NCBI RefSeq assembly: GCF_028595325.1
Contig: NZ_JAQQXR010000001.1
Coordinates: 1,116,001-1,180,000 of the forward strand
From: Janthinobacterium fluminis
GTDB lineage: Bacteria > Pseudomonadota > Gammaproteobacteria > Burkholderiales > Burkholderiaceae_D
DNA: 64,000 bases
Reading direction: 5' to 3'
In this document: in pieces, positions 50,968-59,729 of the stretch
Layout of the letters: every line of letters starts with the position of its first letter
How positions within the stretch are numbered: the stretch's first letter is position 1
Position numbers and translations under genes: made by a program
The notes under the pieces: generated by a model
The model's input: only the letters and a program-made list of their open reading frames with translations
Told to the model about the DNA's origin: nothing
The model's database searches: none

Positions 50968-51747
50968 TCACCGTGCCAGCTTGAATAGATTGAAGAAATT
51001 GTCGGTCGTCTGGCGCGCCACCTGGGCCAGCGGGATGCCTTTCAGCGCCGACAGGTACTCGGCCACATGGGCCACGTAGCCCGGCTCGTTCATCCGGCCG
51101 CGGAACGGCACCGGCGCCAGATACGGCGCATCGGTTTCGATCAGGATGCGCTCCAGCGGCACTTCCAGCGCCACCGCCTGCAATTCCTTGGCGCTTTTGA
51201 AGGTCACGATGCCGGAAAAGGAAATGTAAAAGCCCATGTCGATGGCGGCCCTGGCCACGTCGAGCGACTCGGTGAAGCAATGCATGACGCCGGCGACGCC
51301 GCCGTCGCCGCTGCCGGCGCCCTCTTCGCGCATGATGCGCAGCGTGTCTTCGCTGGCGGCGCGGGTGTGGATAATCAAGGGCTTACGCGTGATTCTTGAT
51401 GCTTTGATGTGGGTGCGAAAGCGCTCGCGCTGCCACTCCAGGTCGCCCGTCAGGCGGAAATAGTCGAGTCCCGTTTCGCCGATGGCGATGATTTTCGGAT
51501 GCTCGGACAGGCGCACCAGCGTGTCCACGGACGGCTCGGGCGTGTCTTCATAGTCCGGATGCACGCCGACGGAGGCGAAAATGTGCGGATATTGCTCGGC
51601 CAGCGCCAACACTTGCGGAAAGTCAGGCAGGTCGACCGACACGCACAGCGCATGGCTGACCTTGTTCTCGGCCATTTTGGCGAGGATCTCGGGCATGCGA
51701 GCGGCCAGCTCGGGGAAGTTGATGTGGCAATGGGAATCGATATACAT
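50968..51747 (-). CDS. TatD-family metal-dependent hydrolase (YcfH-like)
   Basis: A 259-residue TatD nuclease-like hydrolase. Metal ligands: IDSHCHINF at the start (HxH), GETGLDYFR (Glu), PLIIHTRAASEDT (His), VMHCFTESLDVARAAI (His) and ETDAPYLAP (Asp). It is close to the YcfH group that follows holB in many proteobacteria. Activity is 3'-5' DNA exonuclease-like. In an operon between the PilZ and ankyrin genes. Confidence 0.92.
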   Translation of the reverse strand: MYIDSHCHINFPELAARMPEILAKMAENKVSHALCVSVDLPDFPQVLALAEQYPHIFASVGVHPDYEDTPEPSVDTLVRLSEHPKIIAIGETGLDYFRLTGDLEWQRERFRTHIKASRITRKPLIIHTRAASEDTLRIMREEGAGSGDGGVAGVMHCFTESLDVARAAIDMGFYISFSGIVTFKSAKELQAVALEVPLERILIETDAPYLAPVPFRGRMNEPGYVAHVAEYLSALKGIPLAQVARQTTDNFFNLFKLAR

Positions 51748-51796
51748 GGCGCGATTGTACGCGAGCGGCGCGGCGCTCGCCAGCGCCGGCGCCGCG

Positions 51797-52174
51797 CTAC
51801 AGGGTGTGGGTGGCGCGCGAGGAGCGCAGCGCAGCGCCGAGGATTTCCTCGATGCGCAGGCGGGCGCGCTGGCCGCTTTCGTCGTCGGGGAATTGGACGC
51901 CGATGCCTTGCGCCTTGTTATTGTTGGCGCCGGCCGGGGTGATCCACGCGACCTTGCCGGCGATCGGGTATTTGTTGGGGTCGTCCATCAGCGCCAGGAT
52001 CAGGTAGATCTCGTCGCCGATCTTATAGGGCTTTTGCGTCGGCACGAACATGCCGCCATGCTTGATGAATGGCATATAGGCGGCATACAAGGCAGCCTTC
52101 TCCTTGATCGCCAGCGACAGCACGGTGGGCCGTGCGATCGGCACGGCGGTCACGTCGGTTGGACTGCCCGTCAT
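51797..52174 (-). CDS. PilZ-domain protein
   Basis: A 125-residue single-domain PilZ protein. Blocks FVPTQKPYKIGDEIYLILAL, GKVAWITPAGANNNKAQGI and GVQFPDD match type IV pilus assembly PilZ proteins encoded after holB. The RxxxR c-di-GMP motif is not evident, as is common for the original PilZ type, so it probably does not bind c-di-GMP and acts with PilF/FimX-like partners. It follows holB by ten bases. Confidence 0.85.
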   Translation of the reverse strand: MTGSPTDVTAVPIARPTVLSLAIKEKAALYAAYMPFIKHGGMFVPTQKPYKIGDEIYLILALMDDPNKYPIAGKVAWITPAGANNNKAQGIGVQFPDDESGQRARLRIEEILGAALRSSRATHTL

Positions 52175-52184
52175 TCATTTCCTT

Positions 52185-53219
52185 TCAAGCACAGCAGGCC
52201 GCATAGTCCAGCAACATATCCTCCAGAAACAGCTTGGGCGACAGCGGATGCTCGGCAATCGCCCGCCTGTCATTGGCGCTCTTGAGCGCCGCCATCAGCC
52301 GGGCCAGGTGGATTTTTCCGGCCAGCGCCGCCAATTCCCTCTTGTAACGCGGATAGTAACGAATGTTTCCCGCCAGTTTGTACGAAAAGACGTCATAAAG
52401 CCAGCGTTGCAAGCAAGACACCAGCAAAGCGGGCGGCGCCTTCTGCAATTTATCGGCCGTTTTCAGCGCGCCTTCAATGCTCGGCTGCGCCAACAACTGC
52501 AGCAGCGCCTCCGTCTCCTCGCGTCCGCCGCCCGTCTCCGCCTGGGCCAGCGCCGCCAGCGGCGCCCCGCCCTGCTCGCGCAGCCAGCTGTCGGCGTCGG
52601 CCAGGCCCTGGGCCTTCAGCCAGGCCAGCGCCTGCTCGTGGGTCGGCATCGGCAGGGCAAACTTGCGGCAGCGCGACAGGATGGTCGGCAGCAGCCGGTC
52701 CAGGCTGTTCGAGGCCAGCAGGAACACGGTGCCCGGCGGCGGCTCTTCCAGCGTCTTCAGCAAGGCGTTCGAGGCCGGCGTGTTGAGCGCCTCGGCCGGG
52801 TACAGCACGACCACGCGCAGCCCCTGGCGGTGCGTGGAAATGTTCATGAAGTCGGCCAGCCCGCGGATCTGCTCGATCTTGATGTCCTTGGACGGCGCCT
52901 TGCTCGATTTGGACTTCTTGCCGCCCTCGGCCTCGGCGTCGTCGCCTTCGACCTCGTCCTCCAGCGCCTCCGGGCGCACGCGCCGGTAATCGGGGTGGTT
53001 GTGCTGGGAAAACCAGCCGCAGGACGCGCACTGGCCGCAGGCGTGCTGGTCGGCGCGCACATCCTCGCACAGCAGGGACTGGGCGAAGCGCTCGATAAAG
53101 TCGGATTTGCCTATCCCGGCCGCGCCATGGAAGAGGATCGCGTGCGGCATGCGCGCGCGCAGATGCTGCAACTGTTGCCAGGCGCCCTCTTGCCAAGGAT
53201 AAAGTGGACTGCTCATCAT
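52185..53219 (-). CDS. holB: DNA polymerase III delta-prime subunit
   Basis: A 344-residue clamp-loader subunit. GAAGIGKSDFIERFAQSLL is a P-loop-like region; the zinc site is HACGQCASCGWF; SRC-like motif appears as TILSRCRKFALP; the lid and collar domains follow. It is part of the DNA polymerase III clamp loader. An insert of charged and Ser/Lys residues (EGDDAEAEGGKKSKSSKAPS) near residues 95-112 is unusual and probably a flexible loop. In the operon between tmk and pilZ. Confidence 0.92.
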   Translation of the reverse strand: MMSSPLYPWQEGAWQQLQHLRARMPHAILFHGAAGIGKSDFIERFAQSLLCEDVRADQHACGQCASCGWFSQHNHPDYRRVRPEALEDEVEGDDAEAEGGKKSKSSKAPSKDIKIEQIRGLADFMNISTHRQGLRVVVLYPAEALNTPASNALLKTLEEPPPGTVFLLASNSLDRLLPTILSRCRKFALPMPTHEQALAWLKAQGLADADSWLREQGGAPLAALAQAETGGGREETEALLQLLAQPSIEGALKTADKLQKAPPALLVSCLQRWLYDVFSYKLAGNIRYYPRYKRELAALAGKIHLARLMAALKSANDRRAIAEHPLSPKLFLEDMLLDYAACCA

Positions 53220-53256
53220 CTGGATTCTTTTTAAAACAATTACTTAGAGTGGATTT

Positions 53257-53922
53257 TTAATGCGAAACGTCGGGGACGGCCCCGGCGACACCCGTTTCCA
53301 GCAAGGCCGTCAACAGGGCCGCCAACTGCCGCTCGATGGCCGCGATCGGCTGCGTCGAATCGATCACGCGGGTGCGCCCGGGGAACTGGGCGGCGCGGCG
53401 CAGATATTCCTGGCGCGTGGCGCCGAAGAAATCGGCCTGCTCCTGCTCGAACTTGTCGAGCGAACGGGTGGCGTCGAGCCGCGCCCGGGCCACCTCCAGC
53501 GGCACGTCGAACAGCAAGGTCAGGTCGGGCTGCAGGGCCGGATGCACCCACTGCTCCAGCGCCGCCAACTTGTCCAGGTCGAGGCCGCGGCCGCCGCCCT
53601 GGTAGGCGAAGCTGGCGTCCGTGAAGCGGTCGGAAATGACCCAGTCGCCGCGGGCCAGCGCCGGTGCGATCACCTGGGCGATGTGCTCGCGCCGGCTGGC
53701 GAACATCAGCAGGGCCTCCGTTTCCAGATGCATTTTTTCATGCAACAGCACATCGCGCAGCTTTTCGCCCAGCGCCGTGCCGCCCGGCTCGCGCGTCGTC
53801 ACCAGCGCGACGCCGCGCGCGCGCAGGAAATCGGCGACGAAGCCGATGTGCGTGGATTTGCCCGCGCCGTCTATGCCTTCAAAGGTGATGAAGCGGGCCG
53901 GGGAGGTGAAAACTTGTGTCAT
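53257..53922 (-). CDS. tmk: Thymidylate kinase
   Basis: A 221-residue dTMP kinase. P-loop [15 protein letters not shown], the DR motif [19 protein letters not shown], and [18 protein letters not shown] are all canonical. It makes dTDP for DNA synthesis. 12 bases downstream of mltG and upstream of holB, the usual gene order. Confidence 0.95.
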   Translation of the reverse strand: MTQVFTSPARFITFEGIDGAGKSTHIGFVADFLRARGVALVTTREPGGTALGEKLRDVLLHEKMHLETEALLMFASRREHIAQVIAPALARGDWVISDRFTDASFAYQGGGRGLDLDKLAALEQWVHPALQPDLTLLFDVPLEVARARLDATRSLDKFEQEQADFFGATRQEYLRRAAQFPGRTRVIDSTQPIAAIERQLAALLTALLETGVAGAVPDVSH

Positions 53923-53934
53923 GAAACCTGTTGC

Positions 53935-54924
53935 CTATCGTTGATATTGATTCACTGCCCGGTTGTGGTCGGGCAGGTTGGCGGAAAACTGGCTGGTGCC
54001 GTCGCCGCGCGCGACGAAATACAGCGCGTCCGTGCGGGCCGGCGCCAGGGCCGCCGTCAGCGACTGCACGCCCGGCAAGGCGATCGGCGTCGGCGGCAGG
54101 CCGCCGCGCGTGTAGGTATTGTACGGGGTGTCCGTTTCCAGGTCGCGCTTGCGGATCTTGCCCTCGTACCTGTCGCCCATGCCGTAAATGACGGTCGGGT
54201 CGGTCTGCAGCAGCATGCCGATCTTCAGGCGGTTGACGAAGACGCCGGCAATCATCGAGCGCTCGGACTTCTGCCCGGTTTCCTTTTCGACGATAGAGGC
54301 CATCGTCAGCGCCTCGTAGGGATTCTTATATGGCAAGGCCGGATCGCGCTTTTCCCAGGCCTCGTTCAGGCGCTGTATCAGCATCGTGTGCGCCTGGCGG
54401 AAAATCTGCAAATCGCTGGCGCCCTTGGCGAACAGATAGGTATCCGGGAAGAACAAGCCCTCGGGCCGCTGGTAGGCGGGCGTGATCTTGGCCATCAGGG
54501 CCAGGTCGCTCAGCTCCGCCGTGTCGTGCTTGAGGCCCTTGTGGGCCGCCATCGCCAGACGCATCTGCTTGAAGGTCCAGCCCTCGATGATGGTCAAGGA
54601 CTCCTGGACGAACTCGCCGCGCGCCAACTGCGTAATCAGGCGCATCGGCGTCGTGCCCGGCTTCAGCTCATACGAGCCGGCCTTCAACTTGCCGCTCTTG
54701 GCCGTCACCCGCGCCAATAAATTGAACAGCAGCGGCTCGATTGGCACGCCCGCCTCGGCGATTTGCTGGCCGGCGGCGTGGGCGCCGCTGCCGGGGACTA
54801 TCGTAAACTCGATCGCCGCCTCGTCGCCTTCCGTAATCGGCTGCTGCGCCCAATAGGCAAAACCGGCGCCGGCCGCCACCGCGGCCACCATCGAACTAAG
54901 AAAAACTGTTTTAATAAAAGCCAT
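53935..54924 (-). CDS. mltG: Endolytic murein transglycosylase MltG
   Basis: A 329-residue YceG/MltG protein. One N-terminal membrane helix (residues 5-27), then a LysM-like part and the catalytic domain with ALTMASIVEKETGQ (catalytic Glu) and YGMGDRYEGKIRKRDLETDT, then PPTPIALPGVQSL. It cuts nascent glycan strands in the periplasm. First gene of the minus-strand operon; divergent from ygfZ. Confidence 0.95.
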   Translation of the reverse strand: MAFIKTVFLSSMVAAVAAGAGFAYWAQQPITEGDEAAIEFTIVPGSGAHAAGQQIAEAGVPIEPLLFNLLARVTAKSGKLKAGSYELKPGTTPMRLITQLARGEFVQESLTIIEGWTFKQMRLAMAAHKGLKHDTAELSDLALMAKITPAYQRPEGLFFPDTYLFAKGASDLQIFRQAHTMLIQRLNEAWEKRDPALPYKNPYEALTMASIVEKETGQKSERSMIAGVFVNRLKIGMLLQTDPTVIYGMGDRYEGKIRKRDLETDTPYNTYTRGGLPPTPIALPGVQSLTAALAPARTDALYFVARGDGTSQFSANLPDHNRAVNQYQR

Positions 54925-55056
54925 CTGTAAGATTCAAGTTGTTATTCCTGCCGGCAGACCTGGGGCCTGTTTTGCGTGATACTCGGCGCGATGTTCGCGA
55001 CATCACTATAATGAGCCCGTAATGATAATGCCTTAATCGTCAAACCATTGGAAATT

Positions 55057-56139
55057 ATGAATAACTGGAATCAATTTTTATTGCTGCAGGGCGCGCGCGC
55101 CAGCGATGGCCGCGTCCACGACTTCGGCGCCGCGCTCAGTGCGGACGATCTGGCGGCCGGCTTTGTCGCCCCGATCACCGACCTTGGCCTGATCGCCGCC
55201 AGCGGCGACGACGCCGCCAGTTTCCTGCACAGCCAATTGACCAACGACGTCGAGCACCTGGGCGGCGCCGAAGCGCGCCTGGCCGGCTACTGCTCGCCGA
55301 AAGGCCGGCTCATGGCCAGCTTCTTGATCTGGCGCAATGATACGTCGATTTTCCTGCAACTGCCGCGCGATATACAACCGCCGCTGCAAAAGCGCCTGCA
55401 AATGTTCATCCTGCGCGCCAAGGCCAAACTGCACGACGCCACCGGCGACAGCGCCAACGCCGTCATCCTCGGACTGGGCGGCGCCAAGGCCGAGGCCATC
55501 CTGGCAAACTGCTTCGGCGCCCTGCCCGGCGCGCCCTACGCCAAACTGGAGCAGGCGGCGCACGGCACCCTGATCCGCGTCGCCGACGCCTTCGGCGCGC
55601 CGCGCTACCAATGGCTGATGTCGGCCGAGACGGCGCAAGCGGTCTGGCCGACGCTGGCGGCCAGCCTGGCCAAAGGCGGCAACGACGCCTGGCGCCTGGC
55701 CGAAGTGCACGCCGGCGTGCCGCAAATCGGCAGCGGCACACAAGAACAATTCGTGCCGCAAATGGTCAACTTCGAACTGCTGGGCGGCGTCAACTTCAAA
55801 AAAGGCTGCTACCCCGGCCAGGAAATCGTCGCGCGCAGCCAATACCTGGGCAAACTCAAACGCCGCACCACCCTCGTCACCATCGCCGGCACGGACGCCC
55901 AGGCGGGCGCCAAGGCGGGGGACGAAGTATTTGCCGTGGCCGACCCGGCGCAACCGTGCGGCATGATCGTCAACGCGGCGCCGAACGGCATGGGAGGCGT
56001 TGACGCCCTCGTCGAAATGAAACTGTCGGCCATCGAACAAGGCACGGCCGAAACAGGCGGCGTCCGGCTCGGCTCGGCGCAAGGCGCGCCGCTGCGCTTC
56101 CTCGCCATGCCCTACATACTGGACGCGCTCGACCTGTAA
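55057..56139 (+). CDS. ygfZ: Folate-binding Fe-S cluster repair protein YgfZ
   Basis: A 360-residue protein of the YgfZ/GcvT-like fold. The diagnostic motif KGCYPGQEIVARSQYLGK near residue 250 (conserved Cys) is present, as is DLGLIAASGDDAASFLHSQL at the front. It is involved in repairing or maturing iron-sulfur enzymes with tetrahydrofolate. Divergent from mltG, as in other Burkholderiales. A TATAAT at 55007-55012 may be its -10 box. ATG 55057 is preferred over a TTG nine bases earlier. Confidence 0.92.
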   Translation: MNNWNQFLLLQGARASDGRVHDFGAALSADDLAAGFVAPITDLGLIAASGDDAASFLHSQLTNDVEHLGGAEARLAGYCSPKGRLMASFLIWRNDTSIFLQLPRDIQPPLQKRLQMFILRAKAKLHDATGDSANAVILGLGGAKAEAILANCFGALPGAPYAKLEQAAHGTLIRVADAFGAPRYQWLMSAETAQAVWPTLAASLAKGGNDAWRLAEVHAGVPQIGSGTQEQFVPQMVNFELLGGVNFKKGCYPGQEIVARSQYLGKLKRRTTLVTIAGTDAQAGAKAGDEVFAVADPAQPCGMIVNAAPNGMGGVDALVEMKLSAIEQGTAETGGVRLGSAQGAPLRFLAMPYILDALDL

Positions 56140-56149
56140 ACCCGCGACC

Positions 56150-56440
56150 ATGACCGACCTCTACATCTACTACCAGGTGCGCGAAGAAAACGCGGCGGCG
56201 CTGCGCGACATCATCACGGCGCTGCAAACGCGCCTCGGCGCGCAACACGGCGTCGCCGCGCAACTCAAACGCCGCCCGGAAAGCAAGGACGGGCTGCAAA
56301 CCTGGATGGAAATCTACACGGCCACGACGGCCGGCTTCGGCGCCAGCCTCGACGCCGCCGTGCGCGCGGCGGGCGTCGCCGAACTGACCGCCGGCGCGCG
56401 CCACAGCGAAGTATTTACGGACCTCACCCCATGTGCCTGA
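56150..56440 (+). CDS. DUF4936 family protein
   Basis: A 96-residue protein: MTDLYIYYQVREENAAALRD at the start and LQTWMEIYTATTAGFGASLD in the middle resemble the DUF4936 family of small ferredoxin-fold proteins found after ygfZ in beta-proteobacteria. No catalytic motif. It starts ten bases after the ygfZ stop and overlaps the next gene by ten bases. Confidence 0.75.
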   Translation: MTDLYIYYQVREENAAALRDIITALQTRLGAQHGVAAQLKRRPESKDGLQTWMEIYTATTAGFGASLDAAVRAAGVAELTAGARHSEVFTDLTPCA

Positions 56441-57168
56441 TCGTATTTGCCTGGAAAGTCATCCCCGGCGTACCGCTCATCGCCGCGGCCAACCGCGACG
56501 AATACTACGAGCGCGCCAGCGCGCCGGCGGCCGCCTGGCCCGAACACCCCCAAGTCTACGCCGGGCGCGACCTGCAAGCGGGCGGCAGCTGGATGGGCAT
56601 CACCCGCGAAGGCGCGGCCGGCTCACGCTTCGCCGCCATCACCAACATCCGCAGCCCGCGAGACCGGCGCAGCGACGCCCCCTCGCGCGGCACCCTGGTG
56701 GCCGACTACCTGGCCGGCGGCATGACGGCGCCAGAATACATCGCCCAACTCGAAGCGGGCGAACAACACTACAACGGCTACAACCTCATCCTGGGCGACC
56801 GCGACACCCTATACTGGTACTCCAACCGCGGGCAAGACGACGCCCGCAACGGCCGGCCGCTCGAACCGGGCATCTACGGCCTATCGAACGCCCTGCTCGA
56901 CGCCCCGTGGCCGAAAGTCCTCAAAACCAAAGCCCAATTCGCCAGCCTGCTATGCCAGGGCGCGCCGGACGAAGCCTACTTCGAAATGCTGGCCGACACC
57001 ACCCGCGCGCCCGACCTGCGGCTGCCGGAAACGGGCGTACCGCTTGACCTCGAACGCATCCTCTCCGCCGTGCGCATCGAAACGCCCGGCTACGGCACCC
57101 GCACCTCCACCGTCGTCAAACTCTACGCCGAGGCGCCCGGCGAACTCCACGAACTATTCATCCAATAA
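56431..57168 (+). CDS. NRDE-family protein (TANGO2/DUF833-like)
   Basis: A 245-residue NRDE protein. The N-terminal MCLIVFAWKVIPGVP and AAANRDEYYERA contain the family-defining Asn-Arg-Asp-Glu; GGSWMGITREG, FAAITNIRSPRDRR and SRGTLVADYL are further conserved blocks. Cys2 at the N-terminus suggests an Ntn-hydrolase-like fold. The molecular role is not known (haem handling has been proposed for eukaryotic relatives). Third gene of the ygfZ operon. Confidence 0.88.
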   Translation: MCLIVFAWKVIPGVPLIAAANRDEYYERASAPAAAWPEHPQVYAGRDLQAGGSWMGITREGAAGSRFAAITNIRSPRDRRSDAPSRGTLVADYLAGGMTAPEYIAQLEAGEQHYNGYNLILGDRDTLYWYSNRGQDDARNGRPLEPGIYGLSNALLDAPWPKVLKTKAQFASLLCQGAPDEAYFEMLADTTRAPDLRLPETGVPLDLERILSAVRIETPGYGTRTSTVVKLYAEAPGELHELFIQ

Positions 57169-57172
57169 ACAT

Positions 57173-57319
57173 TGGGGTCAGGTCTAGACATGACGGTTTT
57201 ACCCAAAACAACTTTGGGGTCAGGTCTAGACATGGCGGTTTTGAGCGCAAAAAACCGCCATGTCTAGACCTGACCCCATTGTTGCGTTTAAAAAACCGTC
57301 ATGTCTAGACCTGACCCCA
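57173..57319. repeat. Nested palindromic repeats, GGGGTCAGGTCTAGACATG family (four copies)
   Basis: Four 28-base units: 57173-57200 and 57215-57242 on the plus strand, 57251-57278 and 57292-57319 on the minus strand. The outer pair carries TGACGG/CCGTCA and the inner pair TGGCGG/CCGCCA, so each pairs exactly with its mirror partner, giving two nested stems. Lies between convergent NRDE and GNAT genes. Confidence 0.92.
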
Positions 57320-57327
57320 TTGTTGGG

Positions 57328-57765
57328 TTAGGGGAAGGTGCGGCTCATTTCGATGTGGGCGATGCCCGCTTCCTGGAATTCGGTGCCGCTGGCGGTGAAG
57401 CCGTGCGCTTGGTAGAACGGCGCCGCCACCGTTTGGGCATTTAGGACGACGCGGGTGTCGCCGCGCTCGCGCGCTTTGTTCATGAGCGTTTGCAGCAGGG
57501 CGCCACCGAGGCCAAGGCCGCGGGCGATTTTGCGCACGGCCATGCGGCCGATGTGGCCGTCCGGTAGCAGGCGGCCCGTACCAAGGGCGACGCCCGCGCC
57601 GTCGTAGGCGACGGCGTGCAGGCTCAGTGCGTCCATGTCGTCGAGTTCGATGTCGGCCGGGACGTTTTGTTCGTCGACGAAGACTTCGAAGCGGATCCGG
57701 CTGGCGTCGGCGCGCATGGCGTCCCAGTCGCCGAGGCGGATGGTGGTTTGCTTGGTGTCGGTCAT
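57328..57765 (-). CDS. GNAT family N-acetyltransferase (ElaA/YitI-like)
   Basis: A 145-residue GNAT. SRIRFEVFVDEQNVPADIEL is characteristic of the ElaA-like group, IGRMAVRKIARGLGLGGALLQ is the acetyl-CoA-binding motif A, and VAAPFYQAHGFTASGTEF is motif B. Substrate unknown. Monocistronic, between the nested palindromes and the SDR gene; convergent with the NRDE gene. Confidence 0.88.
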   Translation of the reverse strand: MTDTKQTTIRLGDWDAMRADASRIRFEVFVDEQNVPADIELDDMDALSLHAVAYDGAGVALGTGRLLPDGHIGRMAVRKIARGLGLGGALLQTLMNKARERGDTRVVLNAQTVAAPFYQAHGFTASGTEFQEAGIAHIEMSRTFP

Positions 57766-57810
57766 GGGCAGGAATTTGGCTAGGTATTGTTTATTGTCGC
57801 ACGCCCGGCC

Positions 57811-58722
57811 TCAGCCTTGGCCGTCCTTCAGGCCGGCGCGCAGCATGTCGCGGATGTGCGGCGCCGCCCGATAGGGGTCGGGCGGATTGTTTTGCGTGAT
57901 GATGGCTTGCATTTGTTCCTGGACGCCGCCCAGGGCCTGCGGGTGGGAGTAGATGTAGAACTGGCCGGCGCGGATGGCGTCGAAGGTGATGGCGGCCACT
58001 TGGGCCGCCGAGATTTTGCCCGCTGCGACGGCTTTGTCCGTCATGGCTTGCGATGCCCTTTGGCTGGCCGTCGGCCGGGCGCTCGCGCGGACGTCGTCGG
58101 GCCGGTTGCGCTGCGATTGGTGGATGCCGGTCGGTACGAAGTACGGGCACAGCACGGAGGTGCCGATCGGCGCGCCCACCAGTTGCAGGTCGTGATAGAG
58201 GGTTTCGGCCAGGGAGACGACGGCGTGCTTGGAGACGTTGTAGACGCCCATCGCCGGGGCGTTCTGCAGCCCCGCCATCGAGGCGGTGTTGACGATGTGG
58301 CCTCGGTAGGCGGGGTCCGCTTTGGCGCAGTCGAGCATGAGCTTGGTGAAGATGCGCACGCCGTGGATGACGCCCCAGAGGTTGACGCCCAGCACCCATT
58401 CCCAGTCGGCCTCGCTGTTTTCCCAGATCAGTCCGCCCGAGCCGACGCCGGCGTTGTTGAACAGCAGGTGGACGGCGCCGTGCCGCGCCATGGCGGCGTC
58501 GGCCAGCGCCTGCACTTGTTCGCTTTTGCGCACGTCGCAGGGCAGCGCCAGCACGTCGGCGCCGGCCGCTTCGAGCGCGGCCTTGGCCGTGTCGAGGGCG
58601 TCCCGCTGCACGTCGGCCAGCACCAGTTTCATGCCCAGGCCGGCGGCAAGCTTGGCGAATTCCAGGCCCAGGCCGCCCGCGCCGCCCGTGATGACGACGA
58701 CTTTGCCGTGGAAATTGTCCAT
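57811..58722 (-). CDS. Short-chain dehydrogenase/reductase (last of operon)
   Basis: A 303-residue SDR. Cofactor motif VITGGAGGLGLEF near the N-terminus, NNAGVGSGG (NNAG), and catalytic Ser...Tyr-x3-Lys in NTASMAGLQ and GVYNVSKHAVV. It is about 50 residues longer than minimal classical SDRs at the C-terminus. Likely NADP(H)-dependent oxidoreduction of alcohols/ketones. It begins immediately after the stop of the MDR gene (no intergenic bases). Confidence 0.88.
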   Translation of the reverse strand: MDNFHGKVVVITGGAGGLGLEFAKLAAGLGMKLVLADVQRDALDTAKAALEAAGADVLALPCDVRKSEQVQALADAAMARHGAVHLLFNNAGVGSGGLIWENSEADWEWVLGVNLWGVIHGVRIFTKLMLDCAKADPAYRGHIVNTASMAGLQNAPAMGVYNVSKHAVVSLAETLYHDLQLVGAPIGTSVLCPYFVPTGIHQSQRNRPDDVRASARPTASQRASQAMTDKAVAAGKISAAQVAAITFDAIRAGQFYIYSHPQALGGVQEQMQAIITQNNPPDPYRAAPHIRDMLRAGLKDGQG

Positions 58723-59718
58723 TTAGATGAGTTTCACAAGTTGTTTGCCGAAGTTTTTGCCGTGCAGCAGGCCGATGAAGGCTTGCGGCGCCGCCGCCAG
58801 CCCCGCCGCGATGCTTTCGCGGTAGCGCAGTTTGCCGCCGGCCACCAGCAGGCCCAGTTCGGACAGGCCCTGCGGCCAGTATTCCATGTGTTCGGTGACG
58901 ATGAAGCCGCGCAGCGTCAGGCGGCTCGTCAGCAGGAAGCGGAAGTTCTTGATCGACATGTCGCTGCCGTTGTAGCCGGCGATCAGGCCGCACAGGGCGA
59001 TGCGGCCGAAGGCGTTGGTGCGCGGCAGCGCCGCGTCGAGGATGGGGCCGCCGACGTTTTCGAAGATCGCGTCGATGCCGTTCGGCGTGGCCGCGGCCAG
59101 GTCGGCCAGCAGTTGGCCGGCCTTGTAGTCGACGCAGGCGTCGAAGCCCAGCTCGTCGACGACGTAGGCGCATTTCTCCGGCCCGCCGGCGACGCCGACG
59201 ACGCGGCAGCCGCGCAGTTTGCCCAGTTGGCCGACGACGCTGCCGACGGCGCCGCTGGCGGCCGTGACGACGATGGTTTCGCCGGCCTTCGGCTGCATGA
59301 TCTGGTTCAGCCCGTACCATGCGGCCATGCCGGGCATGCCGACCGTGCCCAGGTAGGCCGACAGCGGAATGTGGCTGGTGTCGACCTTGCGCAGCATGCA
59401 GCCGTCGGTGACGGCCACCTCGGTCCAGCCCAGCACGCCGACGACGAAGTCGCCGACGGCAAATTTCGGGTGGCGCGAGGCGACAACCTGGCCGGCCGTG
59501 CCGCCTATCATCGTTTCATTGAGGGCCTGCGGCGCCGCGTAGCTTTTCGCCTCGCTCATGCGCCCGCGCATATACGGGTCCAGCGACAGGTAGTGGTTGC
59601 GCACCAGCACCTGGCCGTCGGCGATGGCCGGCACGTCCTGCGTTTCGAGGCGGAAGTCGCTGGGTTTGACTTCGCCGCGCGGTCGCGCGGCCAGTACGAT
59701 GCGTTGATAACTTGTCAT
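58723..59718 (-). CDS. NADP-dependent medium-chain oxidoreductase (zinc-independent MDR, CurA-like)
   Basis: A 331-residue MDR of the leukotriene-B4-dehydrogenase/CurA group: VLVRNHYLSLDPYMRGRMSE at the N-terminus, VVTAASGAVGSVVGQLGKLR as the NADP-binding site, and VGVAGGPEKCAYVVDELGF with KNFRFLLTSRLTLRGFIV. No zinc-binding residues. It reduces alpha,beta-unsaturated ketones or similar. ATG at 59718 chosen; a longer frame overlaps the upstream SDR. Same operon. Confidence 0.9.
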   Translation of the reverse strand: MTSYQRIVLAARPRGEVKPSDFRLETQDVPAIADGQVLVRNHYLSLDPYMRGRMSEAKSYAAPQALNETMIGGTAGQVVASRHPKFAVGDFVVGVLGWTEVAVTDGCMLRKVDTSHIPLSAYLGTVGMPGMAAWYGLNQIMQPKAGETIVVTAASGAVGSVVGQLGKLRGCRVVGVAGGPEKCAYVVDELGFDACVDYKAGQLLADLAAATPNGIDAIFENVGGPILDAALPRTNAFGRIALCGLIAGYNGSDMSIKNFRFLLTSRLTLRGFIVTEHMEYWPQGLSELGLLVAGGKLRYRESIAAGLAAAPQAFIGLLHGKNFGKQLVKLI

Positions 59719-59729
59719 GGTGTTTCCTT

